From: Endozoicomonas sp965232255 | GTDB taxonomy: Bacteria; Pseudomonadota; Gammaproteobacteria; Pseudomonadales; Endozoicomonadaceae | Assembly: GCA_965232255.1 (NCBI GenBank) | Contig: OZ246962.1 | Span: 2,728,001 to 2,792,000 of the forward strand | Direction of reading: 5' to 3' | Length of the DNA stretch: 64,000 nucleotides | Shown: positions 26,153 through 35,501 of the stretch, piece after piece | Layout: every line of letters starts with the position of its first letter | Numbering within the stretch: position 1 is the stretch's first letter | The notes under the pieces: generated by a model | The model's database searches: none | What the model saw: the letters and a program-made list of their open reading frames with translations, nothing else | Told to the model about the DNA's origin: nothing | Made by a program: the position numbers and the translations under genes

Positions 26153-26623
26153 CTCAGACAACCTGTTGCTTGTCTGTCACCAACGTTAATTATGGTAAAT
26201 AACCGGAAAATTGGCTGGCGGCAGGAAAAAATAACAGCTCAGAGTGAGGTGAGCAGAAAACCATAACTTCTTTTTCAAGCGTAATACGGAGCCGGTGTTG
26301 CACCGGAACGTTGTGGATTTTTAAGCTCAACCTTACTGCTTTCATGGTGTATTATCTTGCCTTTGTTCTTAAGCCTGCCGTGAGTCGTATGGGTCAGCCT
26401 CATTGGCTTTTTTACGCTCTGGTATGGTTGCCATATTGTTCCGGTTGGTATGAGTACGGCCGATGTAACGGGATTACTTTCGTTTAACCATTGTCGTATA
26501 AATACTGTCGGGGATTGCAATCTGTATAAAAAATGGCTTAACGAAATTCTGGAAATTTTGCCTAACTGTTTGAAATATCAGGAAAAAGCAAAATATTTGA
26601 TCATATGGTAATCGGGTATAACT
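26153..26623. other. 471-bp intergenic region between crcB and serS
   Basis: No supported gene. An 81-codon minus-strand frame (26275-26520) has no ribosome site or family resemblance. A compact hairpin CCGGTGTTGCACCGG lies at 26292-26306; its core GGTGTTGCACC recurs at 38693 and 38798. The last 100 bases are AT-rich and should contain the serS promoter. Confidence 0.5.
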
Positions 26624-27910
26624 ATGCTAGACCCCAAACTCGTTCGCAGCGCGCCTGAAGCGATAGCCCAACAGCTGTTAAAAAAGCATTACCAACTGGA
26701 TGTTGAGCGTCTGGTCGCCCTGGAAGAGCAGCGCAAGTCGTTGCAAGTTAAAACGGAGCAGCTGCAAAGCGAACGTAATTCGGGTTCGAAAGAATTTGGC
26801 AAAATCAAGGCGCAAGGCGGTGATGTCACTGCCTTGAAAGAGCGCATGGAACAGGTCAATGCTGAACTGAAGGCCAACGAACATGCCTTGGCCGAACTGC
26901 AGAACGAACTGCATGCCATGCTGCTGGAAGTGCCCAACCTGCCGCACGAGTCGGTGCCAGAAGGCAAGGATGAAAACGACAATGTTCTGGTACGTAGCTG
27001 GGGCGAACCGCGCAAATTTGATTTTGACGTTAAGGATCATGTTGATCTGGGTGAGGCCTATGGGCTGGACTTTGAAGCAGCCACAAAAATCTGTGGTGCC
27101 CGTTTTGCCATGCTGCGTGGCAAAATTGCCCGGCTGCACCGCGCTCTGGCCCAGTTTATGCTCGATGTGCAGACCACTGAGCATGGTTACGAAGAAGTGA
27201 TTACTCCGCTGTTGGTGCACGACACTGCACTCTACGGCACCGGTCAGTTGCCCAAGTTCGGTGAAGACCTGTTCAAAACCTCCTGCGACAGTGACGCCGA
27301 CCAAGAGCAAAAGCAGTTCTACCTGATCCCCACCGCTGAAGTCACTCTGACCAACCTGGTGCGTGAGCAGATTCTGGATGCCGACCAGCTACCCATGCGC
27401 CTGACTGCCCATACTGCTTGTTTTCGTAGTGAGGCGGGCAGTTACGGCCGTGACACCCGGGGTCTGATTCGTCAGCATCAGTTTGAAAAAGTCGAGATGG
27501 TGCAGATTGTCCATCCGGATAAATCCTGGGAAGCGCTGGAGGAGATGACGGCTCATGCCGAAGCCATTCTGCAAAAGCTGGGTCTCCCATACCGGGTAGT
27601 GGCTTTATGCGGTGGCGATATGGGTTTTGGTGCGGCCAAAACCTATGACTTGGAGGTCTGGCTGCCGGCTCAGAATCAGTATCGGGAAATATCTTCCGTG
27701 AGCAACTGTGTAGACTTCCAGGCGCGGCGCATGATGGCGCGTTTTCGCAATGAATCCGGCAAGCCGGAATTGGTACATACTCTTAACGGCTCAGGTTTAG
27801 CGGTTGGCCGTACCCTGGTGGCGGTGCTGGAAAACTATCAGGATGCCGAGGGCCGTATTCATGTACCGGAGGCGTTGCAGCCCTACATGGGTGGCATTTC
27901 AGTCCTGTAA
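26624..27910 (+). CDS. serS: Seryl-tRNA synthetase
   Basis: 428 residues, the standard length. It charges tRNA-Ser and is also the first step for selenocysteine. The N-terminal two-helix coiled-coil arm (about 28-100) is followed by the class II catalytic core with motif 2 (FRSEAGSYGRDTRGLIRQHQF) and motif 3 (LNGSGLAVGRTLVAVLENYQ). It begins with ATG at 26624 and ends in a hairpin terminator. Confidence 0.97.
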   Translation: MLDPKLVRSAPEAIAQQLLKKHYQLDVERLVALEEQRKSLQVKTEQLQSERNSGSKEFGKIKAQGGDVTALKERMEQVNAELKANEHALAELQNELHAMLLEVPNLPHESVPEGKDENDNVLVRSWGEPRKFDFDVKDHVDLGEAYGLDFEAATKICGARFAMLRGKIARLHRALAQFMLDVQTTEHGYEEVITPLLVHDTALYGTGQLPKFGEDLFKTSCDSDADQEQKQFYLIPTAEVTLTNLVREQILDADQLPMRLTAHTACFRSEAGSYGRDTRGLIRQHQFEKVEMVQIVHPDKSWEALEEMTAHAEAILQKLGLPYRVVALCGGDMGFGAAKTYDLEVWLPAQNQYREISSVSNCVDFQARRMMARFRNESGKPELVHTLNGSGLAVGRTLVAVLENYQDAEGRIHVPEALQPYMGGISVL

Positions 27911-27937
27911 TTGCTGCCTTAAACTCCTCTTGATATC

Positions 27938-27971
27938 ACCCAAACAGCCCGAGTCTGGGCTTTTTGGGTGG
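27938..27971 (+). terminator. Terminator after serS
   Basis: An inner stem AGCCC / GGGCT is nested in an outer CACCCAAA / TTTGGGTG pairing, with a T run inside the 3' arm. It begins 28 nt after serS and lies just beyond the end of the convergent BIR gene. Confidence 0.75.
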
Positions 27972-28010
27972 GTTCTGGTCATTTGCCGGTGAAGAAAATT
28001 ACTGGTTAAG

Positions 28011-29945
28011 CTACAGTCTTGTGGTTGCCCGCATAATTTTATCCCAATGTTTCCTGACCAATTCGGCCAAAAAGTACTCAAGATTCAGCAGGTCTCTTTC
28101 CGTGCGTGGGTCAAGTAACGACTCTACGGCATCTGGGGTGTAATTGTCCTGCTCCACAAGCAGCGGCACAAAGCGCTTTTCACTGGTTACTGTTTTGACA
28201 ATGAAATCAATAAAATCAGCCTGATTACCAATGCTCTGTTGACATGCCAGGGCCAGCTGGATGAGACGTTCCATTGATGGTTTTCCCCCCCTGTCATCAG
28301 TCAGGCGCGGGTTGGTGTCATTAACGATATCTGTAGTAAGGTCGCAGCCCTGGTCACTCAGGAGCTGATGCAATTGGCACCTGCTGGCAATAGACCAGGT
28401 AGGCTGGATCGGGCCGTGTTCCCCGACCGGTGTGTTGTACAGGACCCGAAACAGCGCTGACTCGTTAAAAAAGGGTTTCAGTGTGATCAATTGTCGACAT
28501 GGATCAGTGCTGTGGGGGGGCGACGCCATTTTTCTTTGGCTACGAACAAAAATCATCATCGACTTTATGTGGTCGACCAACTGTGCAGGAAGGCTTGATT
28601 CATCCGTAGTACGCTGGAGTTCAACAAGTTGTGCAACAATCTCCTCGCGAACAACACGCGGCATTATCAACAGATCCTGCTGTATTTGTAATAAGTTCAG
28701 TGTCGTTTGCCAGCGAACGCGTGGCGTCTTTTTAATGTGACTGACAAACTGATCAAACAGTTGTTGGAGGGACGGATCGGGCAAAATATCCATAAACTGC
28801 GGTTGGAGCAAGTCTATCATCAGCTCAACTGATGACAGCAGATGAGCGTCTGTTCCCTTTCGGTTGTCCATAGGGTGAGACAAGCGATGTAACAGGGCCA
28901 GATAATCCCTGACCTCTCGTTCCGCTTCTATCTGTTCTTTGTCAGGCGGCAAAGCATAAAAATTTGAACCATCGCTCAAGGTGCATGGTGCAGCTTCTTG
29001 TCCAGCCGCCACCGATTGTTGGCACCGATCGATAAATCCCTGACCATATTCAGCCTGCAGGAAAGAGCAATTCGGAAATAGCTTTGCGTGCACCTCTTTT
29101 AAAGATTTGTGTTGCCACTCACTGTCCCAGCGATTGATAGCGCCGCCACAGGCATGGCAAACCAGTTTTTTTTCGGCCATGCAGAGATATAAGCCCGCAT
29201 TGGCAACATTTAATGAATCGATTTCGCGGCGTGGAAATTGGCGCAGAAAATCTGCATGCCATGCTGCTCTATGGAGGCTCAGGGATAATGCACGCTCACC
29301 CCGACCGATCATCTCTGGATTATAGAGCGTTGATTCGCACTCAGGATTAACAGGTTTGGTCTCCTCGTCGAACAACTCCTTAATCTCATTGATTAACAGG
29401 AAGGCTTTTTCCATGTTTGACTGCATGGATAACTGCCGTCTCAGCGTAGATTCATCGGGGTAGGGGAAATCAAAATACAGTGCAAAACTATCCTGAAATT
29501 TGTGCCTTAACTGCGGCTCGTCCAACAAGACAGCGACCGACTCACATTGTCTGACAACTCCGTCGACAACAAAGGTACGCAACCCCTCAGACGCCACAGC
29601 TGTTACCGGTCCAGTAGCAAACGTTTGCCGTGTAGCGGAATCATTTTGCTGTGGGGCATTTTCTTCTGTGTCTTGTGCTACCTGCCTGCGGTTTTCTACC
29701 GGGCTGATGCTACGGCCAAGTGCTGTATCAAAAACAGCACGCCCAGACTCGGGGGAAGGCGTGGCATCACCTGCAACACGGTCGCTTGCTGCACTACTTT
29801 TTTCCATACTTTCCACATTTCCCACATTTCCCACACTTTTCAAACTTCCCATGCTTTCCATAAATCGCCAAATCTTGAGTCGACAAACGATGCTGCTTCG
29901 ACAGGGAATGACCCTGGCAAGTTCCCTTGCATGAATATGGATCAT
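28011..29945 (-). CDS. BIR-domain protein, inhibitor-of-apoptosis type
   Basis: 644 residues from the ATG at 29945; the Met at residue 29 (29861) is an alternative start, and neither has a strong ribosome site. Residues about 217-300 form a baculoviral IAP repeat: NAGLYLCMAEKKLVCHACGG, then W273, then EVHAKLFPNCSFL. The zinc ligands C263-x2-C266, H286 and C293 are all present. The C-C to H spacing is slightly longer than in animal IAPs. No RING or CARD is visible; residues 300-644 are a helical region I do not recognise. BIR domains belong to eukaryotes and their viruses; they bind caspases or regulate division and signalling. A transferred host-directed effector is the simplest reading. No secretion signal is evident. 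It is divergent from the IkB-like gene. Confidence 0.82.
   Translation of the reverse strand: MIHIHARELARVIPCRSSIVCRLKIWRFMESMGSLKSVGNVGNVESMEKSSAASDRVAGDATPSPESGRAVFDTALGRSISPVENRRQVAQDTEENAPQQNDSATRQTFATGPVTAVASEGLRTFVVDGVVRQCESVAVLLDEPQLRHKFQDSFALYFDFPYPDESTLRRQLSMQSNMEKAFLLINEIKELFDEETKPVNPECESTLYNPEMIGRGERALSLSLHRAAWHADFLRQFPRREIDSLNVANAGLYLCMAEKKLVCHACGGAINRWDSEWQHKSLKEVHAKLFPNCSFLQAEYGQGFIDRCQQSVAAGQEAAPCTLSDGSNFYALPPDKEQIEAEREVRDYLALLHRLSHPMDNRKGTDAHLLSSVELMIDLLQPQFMDILPDPSLQQLFDQFVSHIKKTPRVRWQTTLNLLQIQQDLLIMPRVVREEIVAQLVELQRTTDESSLPAQLVDHIKSMMIFVRSQRKMASPPHSTDPCRQLITLKPFFNESALFRVLYNTPVGEHGPIQPTWSIASRCQLHQLLSDQGCDLTTDIVNDTNPRLTDDRGGKPSMERLIQLALACQQSIGNQADFIDFIVKTVTSEKRFVPLLVEQDNYTPDAVESLLDPRTERDLLNLEYFLAELVRKHWDKIMRATTRL
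29046..29297 (-). other. BIR zinc-finger domain within the IAP-like gene
   Basis: This is the coding segment for residues 217-300. It holds the zinc ligands C263, C266, H286 and C293, the GLYLC segment ahead of them, and the closing PNCSFL, the most diagnostic run of the fold. It is the only part of the gene with a recognisable family. Confidence 0.85.
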
Positions 29946-30917
29946 TTTATTGAAGCCTATGGTGCCGAGTACATTGAACTAACGCTTCTTAAACGAGTCT
30001 TAGCAATAAGCATGAGTTGTTTTGCGGGGTGTTTGATGATTGTTAATTCACCGTTTCTGGTTCCCGGTACGGCTTCTCAGGCTGGGTCGTCTGATGTAAC
30101 TGCTTTGCCACAAGGTACCGGCCAGACAAAGAAAGGTAAGACAAAGGAAGTTAAGGAGGGGAAGAAGGGTGAGGAGCCTATTGACGTTGCCTTGTTCCAG
30201 CGACAATTGTCTGTGGCTGACGCAAAGCCGACGGTGGCCATGGATGGGTACCTCCGGCAACTGGCTAACGCATATCCCGATGAAGACGGCGATACGGTCA
30301 TGCATATGGCTGCTGTCCACGGAGACTTGCAGCTTGCCTATCTGTGGCGATGTGCTTTTCAGGATAAATTTGCCGAGCAGCTCAATGAACAGAATCTTTT
30401 GGGCCAGACCCCGTTACATTTGGCGGTGATTATCAATGATTTGGCAATGATCGATTTCCTGGTACAAAACGGAGCTTCCATTCAAGTGCAGGAAAGGCAC
30501 GGGCGCACTCCCATTCACATGGCTTGCCAATATGGGGACATCGGTACATTGAGGCAGTTGTTGCAAAGTGTTGACCAGCGCGAGCACGGAGAACGCGTAC
30601 AGTCTGTTATCAATACTACGGAAAATGGTGGGTTGAATAGTCTGCTATTTTTCATTCATCACCGCAACCCTGTGCTTGAGTCGCAATTTGCGATTATTGA
30701 CTTGCTTTTTGAGTATGGTGCTGACCCGGACTTTACCGATGGGTGTTCGGGTAAAAACCTCGTTCATTATGTTGCTGATCAGGAAAATGTTGCCTTATAT
30801 AATTACCTGCGTGAGAAATATCCGCAGGATATCTACTGGCACGCCCCACGGTTGGATGGTGCCTCTGTTGCGCTTGTAGGCGACACCTTTGTTCATACCA
30901 ATCCGGACAGCAGTTAA
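29931..30917 (+). CDS. Ankyrin-repeat protein resembling IkB (NF-kB inhibitor)
   Basis: 328 residues from the ATG at 29931. The frame is open further upstream to 29547, but that part runs antisense through the BIR gene. Residues about 15-40 are hydrophobic, a possible signal or membrane segment. A Lys/Glu-rich linker (65-83) leads to five ankyrin repeats at about 119-148, 157-186, 190-220, 232-268 and 273-300. Repeat wording follows animal IkB closely: DEDGDTVMHMA, NLLGQTPLHLAVI, HGRTPIHMAC, EYGADPDF, where IkB-alpha has EDGDSFLHLA, NLQQTPLHLAVI, RGNTPLHLAC, SLGADVN. IkB proteins hold NF-kB in the cytoplasm. The possible role as a host immune mimic is inference. The start overlaps the divergent BIR gene start by 15 nt. 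Confidence 0.8.
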   Translation: MNMDHFIEAYGAEYIELTLLKRVLAISMSCFAGCLMIVNSPFLVPGTASQAGSSDVTALPQGTGQTKKGKTKEVKEGKKGEEPIDVALFQRQLSVADAKPTVAMDGYLRQLANAYPDEDGDTVMHMAAVHGDLQLAYLWRCAFQDKFAEQLNEQNLLGQTPLHLAVIINDLAMIDFLVQNGASIQVQERHGRTPIHMACQYGDIGTLRQLLQSVDQREHGERVQSVINTTENGGLNSLLFFIHHRNPVLESQFAIIDLLFEYGADPDFTDGCSGKNLVHYVADQENVALYNYLREKYPQDIYWHAPRLDGASVALVGDTFVHTNPDSS

Positions 30918-31089
30918 AAAATCAAGTCTGGGGTCGTGCAACTTTTCAGACGATGAAGTCTACCATGGCAGAATGTTCGTCATTGGCAGTTATCAGAGCT
31001 CAGGGTCAGCTGATAGCTTGTCGTTCATAAGCGTTTATAAGGTTCCCTCCTGGCCTGACTTTTGAGTTGTCGGTTCGGAGGGAGTCTGA

Positions 31090-32625
31090 CTAGAGATAAA
31101 CAGAGATCAGCAACATGGTGGCGGCCAGGGCGATCAGCATACCCATCAATGGCATGACAAATTTCAACCACTTGTCAAAGGTAACGTTTACCATTGCCAG
31201 AGACGCCAGAACCAGACCTGTTGGCGTGATAAAGGCCATCAGACCCATACCGTACTGGTAGGCGCTGACAATGTTCTCCCGAGGCAAACCTACAACGTCG
31301 GCTAGTGGTGCCATGATTGGCATGGAGAGTACTGCCAAACCGGATGACGAAGGCACAAAGAAAGAGATGCCGGCAAACAGTACCATCATCACGACAGTGA
31401 ATAGACCCTTGTCCATACCGGCCACCATGCTGGCAGCACCGTGGAGAATGGAGTCGCTGATCATGCCCTGATCCATCAAGATGGTGACACCACGGGCAAT
31501 GGCAATGATCAGCGCTACGCCCAGCAGGTCGTTGGCACCAACCACAAACTCCCGGACAAACGATTTTTCATCAATTCCAGCCGCCACACCAGCTATCAGA
31601 GCGGCAACAAAAAACAGCGTGGTCATCTCAGTGAACCACCATCCCTGACTGGAAACACCGTAAATCATCACCAGAAATGAAGCGGCAAAAATAGCCAGAA
31701 CCACTCGGATTCTGCCGGTCATCACGACTGGCTGGTCAGCATTTGCACCGAGAAAATGAGCTTCCAACTCCGCCTTTTGGCTATAGATCAGTGATTTACT
31801 GGGGTCTTTTTTGACTTTTTGCGCATACCGAACCAGGTAGGCAATACAGAGCAATGTGCCAAGTACCAGCATTATGACCCGGGAGTTAAGACCGGCCGTC
31901 CAGTTAATACCGGCCGCATTTGAGGCAATAATGGTACTGAACGGGTTTACGGTGGAGCACATGGTACCGATAGATGAACCCAGGTAAATGGCCGCCAAAG
32001 CGACAAGGGCATCGTAACCGGCAGCAATAAAAATGGGCACGAGAATTGGATAAAAGGCAATGGTCTCTTCAGCCAGGCCAAAACTGGTACCCCCGAGGGC
32101 AATCATGATGGTGACAATAATAATCAGCCACTGCTCCCGGCCTTTGAAGGTATGCGACAATCCCTGGATACCTGCGGTGAAGGCGCCAGAATAGTGCACA
32201 ATGCCGATGAAGCCGCCAAGCACCAGCACAAAGAAAACAACGTCAATCGAGCCATACATCCCTTTGATGGGGGACTGGAAGAAATCGGCCATGCCTTGTG
32301 GATGAGGGGTTACCTCGCTGTAGGTGTCGGGAATGCTGACCGGCTTATAAATATCACCGCTGGTAAACTTCTCCAGCTCCGCTTTGATGCCCAGTTGGTT
32401 TAATGTCTCTTGGGTAGCCGGAAATACTTTTTCCTCGCCGGTGGTATAGGTAACGGTAAATTCATTGTCGGCGTAGCTGAGTTTGTCATAGGTTCCCGCT
32501 GGAACGACCCATGTTAGCATGGCCACCAGGGCGGCAACGATCAACAACACTGTATAGGCAGTGGGAAAGGATAGTTTACGCTTTCTTGGGGGATTATCCG
32601 TAGCTTTTTGAGCAATATCTAACAT
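31090..32625 (-). CDS. YfcC/DcuC-type membrane transporter
   Basis: 511 residues from the ATG at 32625, which has AGGA upstream; a GTG at 32655 is in frame. It is an ion-transporter-superfamily protein with about 12 membrane helices and a periplasmic insertion near 55-110. Family stretches include GGTSFGLAEETIAFYPILVP, GSSIGTMCSTVNPF and FVPSSSGLAVLSMPIMAPLAD. YfcC relatives carry carboxylates or amino acids, and the substrate cannot be read here. It is a single gene downstream of the SDR cluster, separated from it by 367 nt. Confidence 0.85.
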   Translation of the reverse strand: MLDIAQKATDNPPRKRKLSFPTAYTVLLIVAALVAMLTWVVPAGTYDKLSYADNEFTVTYTTGEEKVFPATQETLNQLGIKAELEKFTSGDIYKPVSIPDTYSEVTPHPQGMADFFQSPIKGMYGSIDVVFFVLVLGGFIGIVHYSGAFTAGIQGLSHTFKGREQWLIIIVTIMIALGGTSFGLAEETIAFYPILVPIFIAAGYDALVALAAIYLGSSIGTMCSTVNPFSTIIASNAAGINWTAGLNSRVIMLVLGTLLCIAYLVRYAQKVKKDPSKSLIYSQKAELEAHFLGANADQPVVMTGRIRVVLAIFAASFLVMIYGVSSQGWWFTEMTTLFFVAALIAGVAAGIDEKSFVREFVVGANDLLGVALIIAIARGVTILMDQGMISDSILHGAASMVAGMDKGLFTVVMMVLFAGISFFVPSSSGLAVLSMPIMAPLADVVGLPRENIVSAYQYGMGLMAFITPTGLVLASLAMVNVTFDKWLKFVMPLMGMLIALAATMLLISVYL

Positions 32626-32992
32626 AGGGCAAATTCCTGGGAGAAATAAACGCACCCGGTTTCGAGTACATCAGGTAGTGAGATAAATGGGTCCATTGAT
32701 TTGTTGCTGTGTTCAGGTATTGTTTGACTTGGTCACTGGCCTATACCAGTCGGGGCATGTGTTTTTTCGGCTGTGTATGTAATTAAGTACTCTTACAACT
32801 GTTTTTTGCGAAAACACTCTGCGAACTACGGGATGCAGCCAGAAGGTCTATTTTCAACTTTGTACGAAAACCTGGACTCTCTTTTTGATAAAAAGAGGAA
32901 TCTATAACGTTTTGAGTTATCTGGCTTTGATGCAGAGCAATCTTAACCAAAGTAAGATTGCGCTTGTTGCATTTTACCAAGGTAGTTTTACA
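32626..32992. other. 367-bp intergenic region upstream of the YfcC-type transporter
   Basis: No gene. A 9-bp perfect hairpin (GCAATCTTA / TAAGATTGC, 7-nt loop) lies at 32937-32961, just past the end of the SDR gene. It has no T tail on either strand, so it is either a weak terminator for that gene or a leader element. The promoter for the transporter should be in the remaining AT-rich part. Confidence 0.5.
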
Positions 32993-33751
32993 TTACTCGT
33001 CGTATATCATCTTTTTGGTCATACCGCCATCGATGACAAAGTTTTGACCGGTGATAAAGCCGCTTTTCTCGCTTAATAAAAACTCCACCATATTGCCAAT
33101 ATCTTCTGGTTTGCCAACCCTGCCAACAGGGTGTTGATGGTGATCGTTTCGGGATAATTTGTCGTGGTCGTCGGCTATCCAGCCGGGACTGACGCAGTTC
33201 ACGCGCACCTGGCCCGACAGTGATAGCGCCAGGGCATGGGTCATGGCAACAATGCCGCCCTTGGTGGCGGCATAAGCTTCGCAGTTGGGTTCTGATTGCT
33301 GCCAGCGAGTTGAGGCAATGTTAACAATAGCACCTTTGCTGGCCCGTAGCAGTGGAATTGCTGCCCGACTGACCAGAAATGTGCCGGTCAGATTAGTATT
33401 GATAAAACGTTGCCACTCATCCAGAGTCAGGGTTTCCATTGTGCCGGTGTACGGATTGGCGATGGCGGCATTATTGACGACACCATTCAGGTAGCCATAG
33501 TCAGTCTGTATATGACTGAACAAATTGGCAACCTGTTCTTCATTGCTGATATCGGTGCAGATATATTCTGTTTTGTTGGAGGGCAACAGCGCTTCACTTT
33601 CCGGTTTCAGGACATCGGCAATGACTACACGGCATCCGGCGTTTAACAGACACTGAACAATGCCGCGACCCACACCTCTGGCACCCCCTGTGACCAGTAT
33701 CACGGGAGCGGAGGGCGTATTGCTGGTGGAAATCTGAGCTGGCAAGGTCAT
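32993..33751 (-). CDS. Short-chain dehydrogenase/reductase (SDR)
   Basis: 252 residues, classical SDR size. The cofactor motif TGGARGVG (about 21-28), NNAAI, the catalytic Ser region (VNIASTRW) and YAATK are all present, as is the C-terminal GQNFVIDGG. It should be an NAD(P)-dependent oxidoreductase; the substrate is unknown. It is last of three minus-strand genes, 80 nt after the IucA/IucC-like gene, so a tailoring role in that pathway is possible. Confidence 0.88.
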   Translation of the reverse strand: MTLPAQISTSNTPSAPVILVTGGARGVGRGIVQCLLNAGCRVVIADVLKPESEALLPSNKTEYICTDISNEEQVANLFSHIQTDYGYLNGVVNNAAIANPYTGTMETLTLDEWQRFINTNLTGTFLVSRAAIPLLRASKGAIVNIASTRWQQSEPNCEAYAATKGGIVAMTHALALSLSGQVRVNCVSPGWIADDHDKLSRNDHHQHPVGRVGKPEDIGNMVEFLLSEKSGFITGQNFVIDGGMTKKMIYDE

Positions 33752-33831
33752 AATCCGGAGCTAATCATCATATGGAAAGTTAACCGATTTTATCCGGCAA
33801 TTGCCCTGGAGTAAAAGTTAGTTTTGATTTC

Positions 33832-35481
33832 TTATGGCGTTAATACCAGCGTTGCTTTTCTTCGGGCGTTATAAGTATTTTGGTACTGGAGATAGTGAGG
33901 CAGCGTCATGTGCACCAGCGCGGAAAACCATTCGCTGGTGATGCAGGGCTTGTCAAACGTATGATTGTCACCGATTTCATCGCGAAAGAATGCATAGCTC
34001 GGGCACGATCTTTTAATATCGAGAAAAATACCGCCACGCGACATAGCTTCGAGCACATGATGGGCAAAAATTTTTTCAAAATAGCCGTAGCGATAAAATG
34101 ATTTTTCGGTATGGCATTGCTGGTGCTGGTCGTTACTAACATCTGCCAGCGTCCAGTTCCCCTGATAACCAAGGTTAATTATGGCATCACGCCAACGGCA
34201 AAAGTCCGGGTCGCGATGTTCGCACTTGAAAAAGACCTTGGTCAGGTTGAATAGCACTTTTTTAGCGATGCCTTCTAAAATGGTCGCGGCATCGCTAGTA
34301 AAGTTTGCCTCCCAGGATCTTGCATGGTCACGCAGCGCTTCGGGCAGTTGTTGTAACTCTGTCTCGTGCAACTGACAGTTTACTCCGCCCATATCTCGAT
34401 AGATAAATGCCACATCAAGCCGCTCTGGATGCGCGGTCAGTTTAAGCAAGACATTCTGGCCGTGAAACTCCAGGTAGAAGCGTTGTTGGTAAATGTGATT
34501 GATCATTGCCGTGGCGACAGGTTGGAGCAAGGCATCGGTAATAAATTGGGTTGGTGACTTTTGACTTTGGGCAATCAGTGCATTGAGCAGTGGCCAGTTA
34601 TTTACGCCAAACAGTGCATACAGCGGAATTATATGGCTGTTGTCGTTACTCAGCAGTTGGGCAAACGGTCGGTGAATCATGCCAGCGCCAGACAATATCG
34701 CTTGCTCATCATTTGGGTTGATCAGATCAGGAACAAAAGAGAGGTCTTCAGACAGGCAGGTAAATTGCTCCATGCGCTTATTGTTCAGCATTGCGCTAAA
34801 GGCCACGCTGGCAGCGCACTCTTTTTGGTATAACAGCCTGCGGACGCCGCCAATGGTTTGGTCAAGACTGACTTTGAGCATGGCAAATCCGGGGCTGTTT
34901 TCGATACTGTCAGGCACGGCGATCAGTAGGGTACGAAATGAGCTCAGGGCAATCGCTGGAATATCTATTTGGCTGTGTTGATACTTTTTGATCAAAGGGG
35001 CAAACAGGGTTGTGGATTTTGGGTGTATCACAAATAGTATCTGATGCTGGTCATTTACAGTGCGGGTGACACCGTAACTGTCCTGGTGCAGCATAAATAA
35101 TTTTCCTTCGTCACTGGGAATCCAATATCCATGGACGATGAATGGCTGAAAGTTTTGCGGGTGGTACTGGTCATCGTCAGCCCCATAGCTGTGCTCAAAG
35201 CCAGCAATGGTCTGGTGTTGATCATCAACAACGTAGCGAGTCTCGGCCGTCATCGCCAGGCGGTGCTTTTCGCTGTAGAGGTACGTTAAAAAGGCGTCTG
35301 GCAACGAACGAAAATGACCCCAGAGCGGTGAATCAGCCATTCTGGTTCTGGCAGCTTGTGACTCATCCAGGAAAAAACGGTCAACAGGTGATAGTTCTGG
35401 TGCAGACGATGGTGTCAGGATCTCCGACACTGACACGCCCGGGAGATAAACGACGGCGCTGTACGTTGATGACGATATCAT
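33832..35481 (-). CDS. IucA/IucC-like siderophore synthetase family protein
   Basis: 549 residues. The layout follows NRPS-independent siderophore synthetases, which join carboxylates such as citrate to amines using ATP. Recognisable parts are VIHPKSTTLFAPL (where IucA has the HPWQ segment, HP at 153-154), SSFRTLLI, LKVSLDQTIGGVRRL (K203) and FYLEFHGQNVLLKL with RDMGGV (about 335-366). The last is the hallmark EAHGQN-type motif. A C-terminal FhuF-like part follows. The HPxHPxxK motif typical of the N-terminus is not obvious, so activity may differ. Its neighbours are an unknown large protein and an SDR, not the usual siderophore transport genes. Confidence 0.7.
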   Translation of the reverse strand: MISSSTYSAVVYLPGVSVSEILTPSSAPELSPVDRFFLDESQAARTRMADSPLWGHFRSLPDAFLTYLYSEKHRLAMTAETRYVVDDQHQTIAGFEHSYGADDDQYHPQNFQPFIVHGYWIPSDEGKLFMLHQDSYGVTRTVNDQHQILFVIHPKSTTLFAPLIKKYQHSQIDIPAIALSSFRTLLIAVPDSIENSPGFAMLKVSLDQTIGGVRRLLYQKECAASVAFSAMLNNKRMEQFTCLSEDLSFVPDLINPNDEQAILSGAGMIHRPFAQLLSNDNSHIIPLYALFGVNNWPLLNALIAQSQKSPTQFITDALLQPVATAMINHIYQQRFYLEFHGQNVLLKLTAHPERLDVAFIYRDMGGVNCQLHETELQQLPEALRDHARSWEANFTSDAATILEGIAKKVLFNLTKVFFKCEHRDPDFCRWRDAIINLGYQGNWTLADVSNDQHQQCHTEKSFYRYGYFEKIFAHHVLEAMSRGGIFLDIKRSCPSYAFFRDEIGDNHTFDKPCITSEWFSALVHMTLPHYLQYQNTYNARRKATLVLTP

Positions 35482-35501
35482 TAACCCGTTCCACGATATT
35501 A

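Noticed and set aside
26275..26520. An 81-codon minus-strand frame upstream of serS
   Set aside because: No ribosome site, no recognisable motif, and it covers the probable serS promoter.
29547..29930. N-terminal extension of the IkB-like protein
   Set aside because: It is antisense to the BIR gene, Cys/His/Phe-rich with no domain, and unnecessary given the ATG at 29931.
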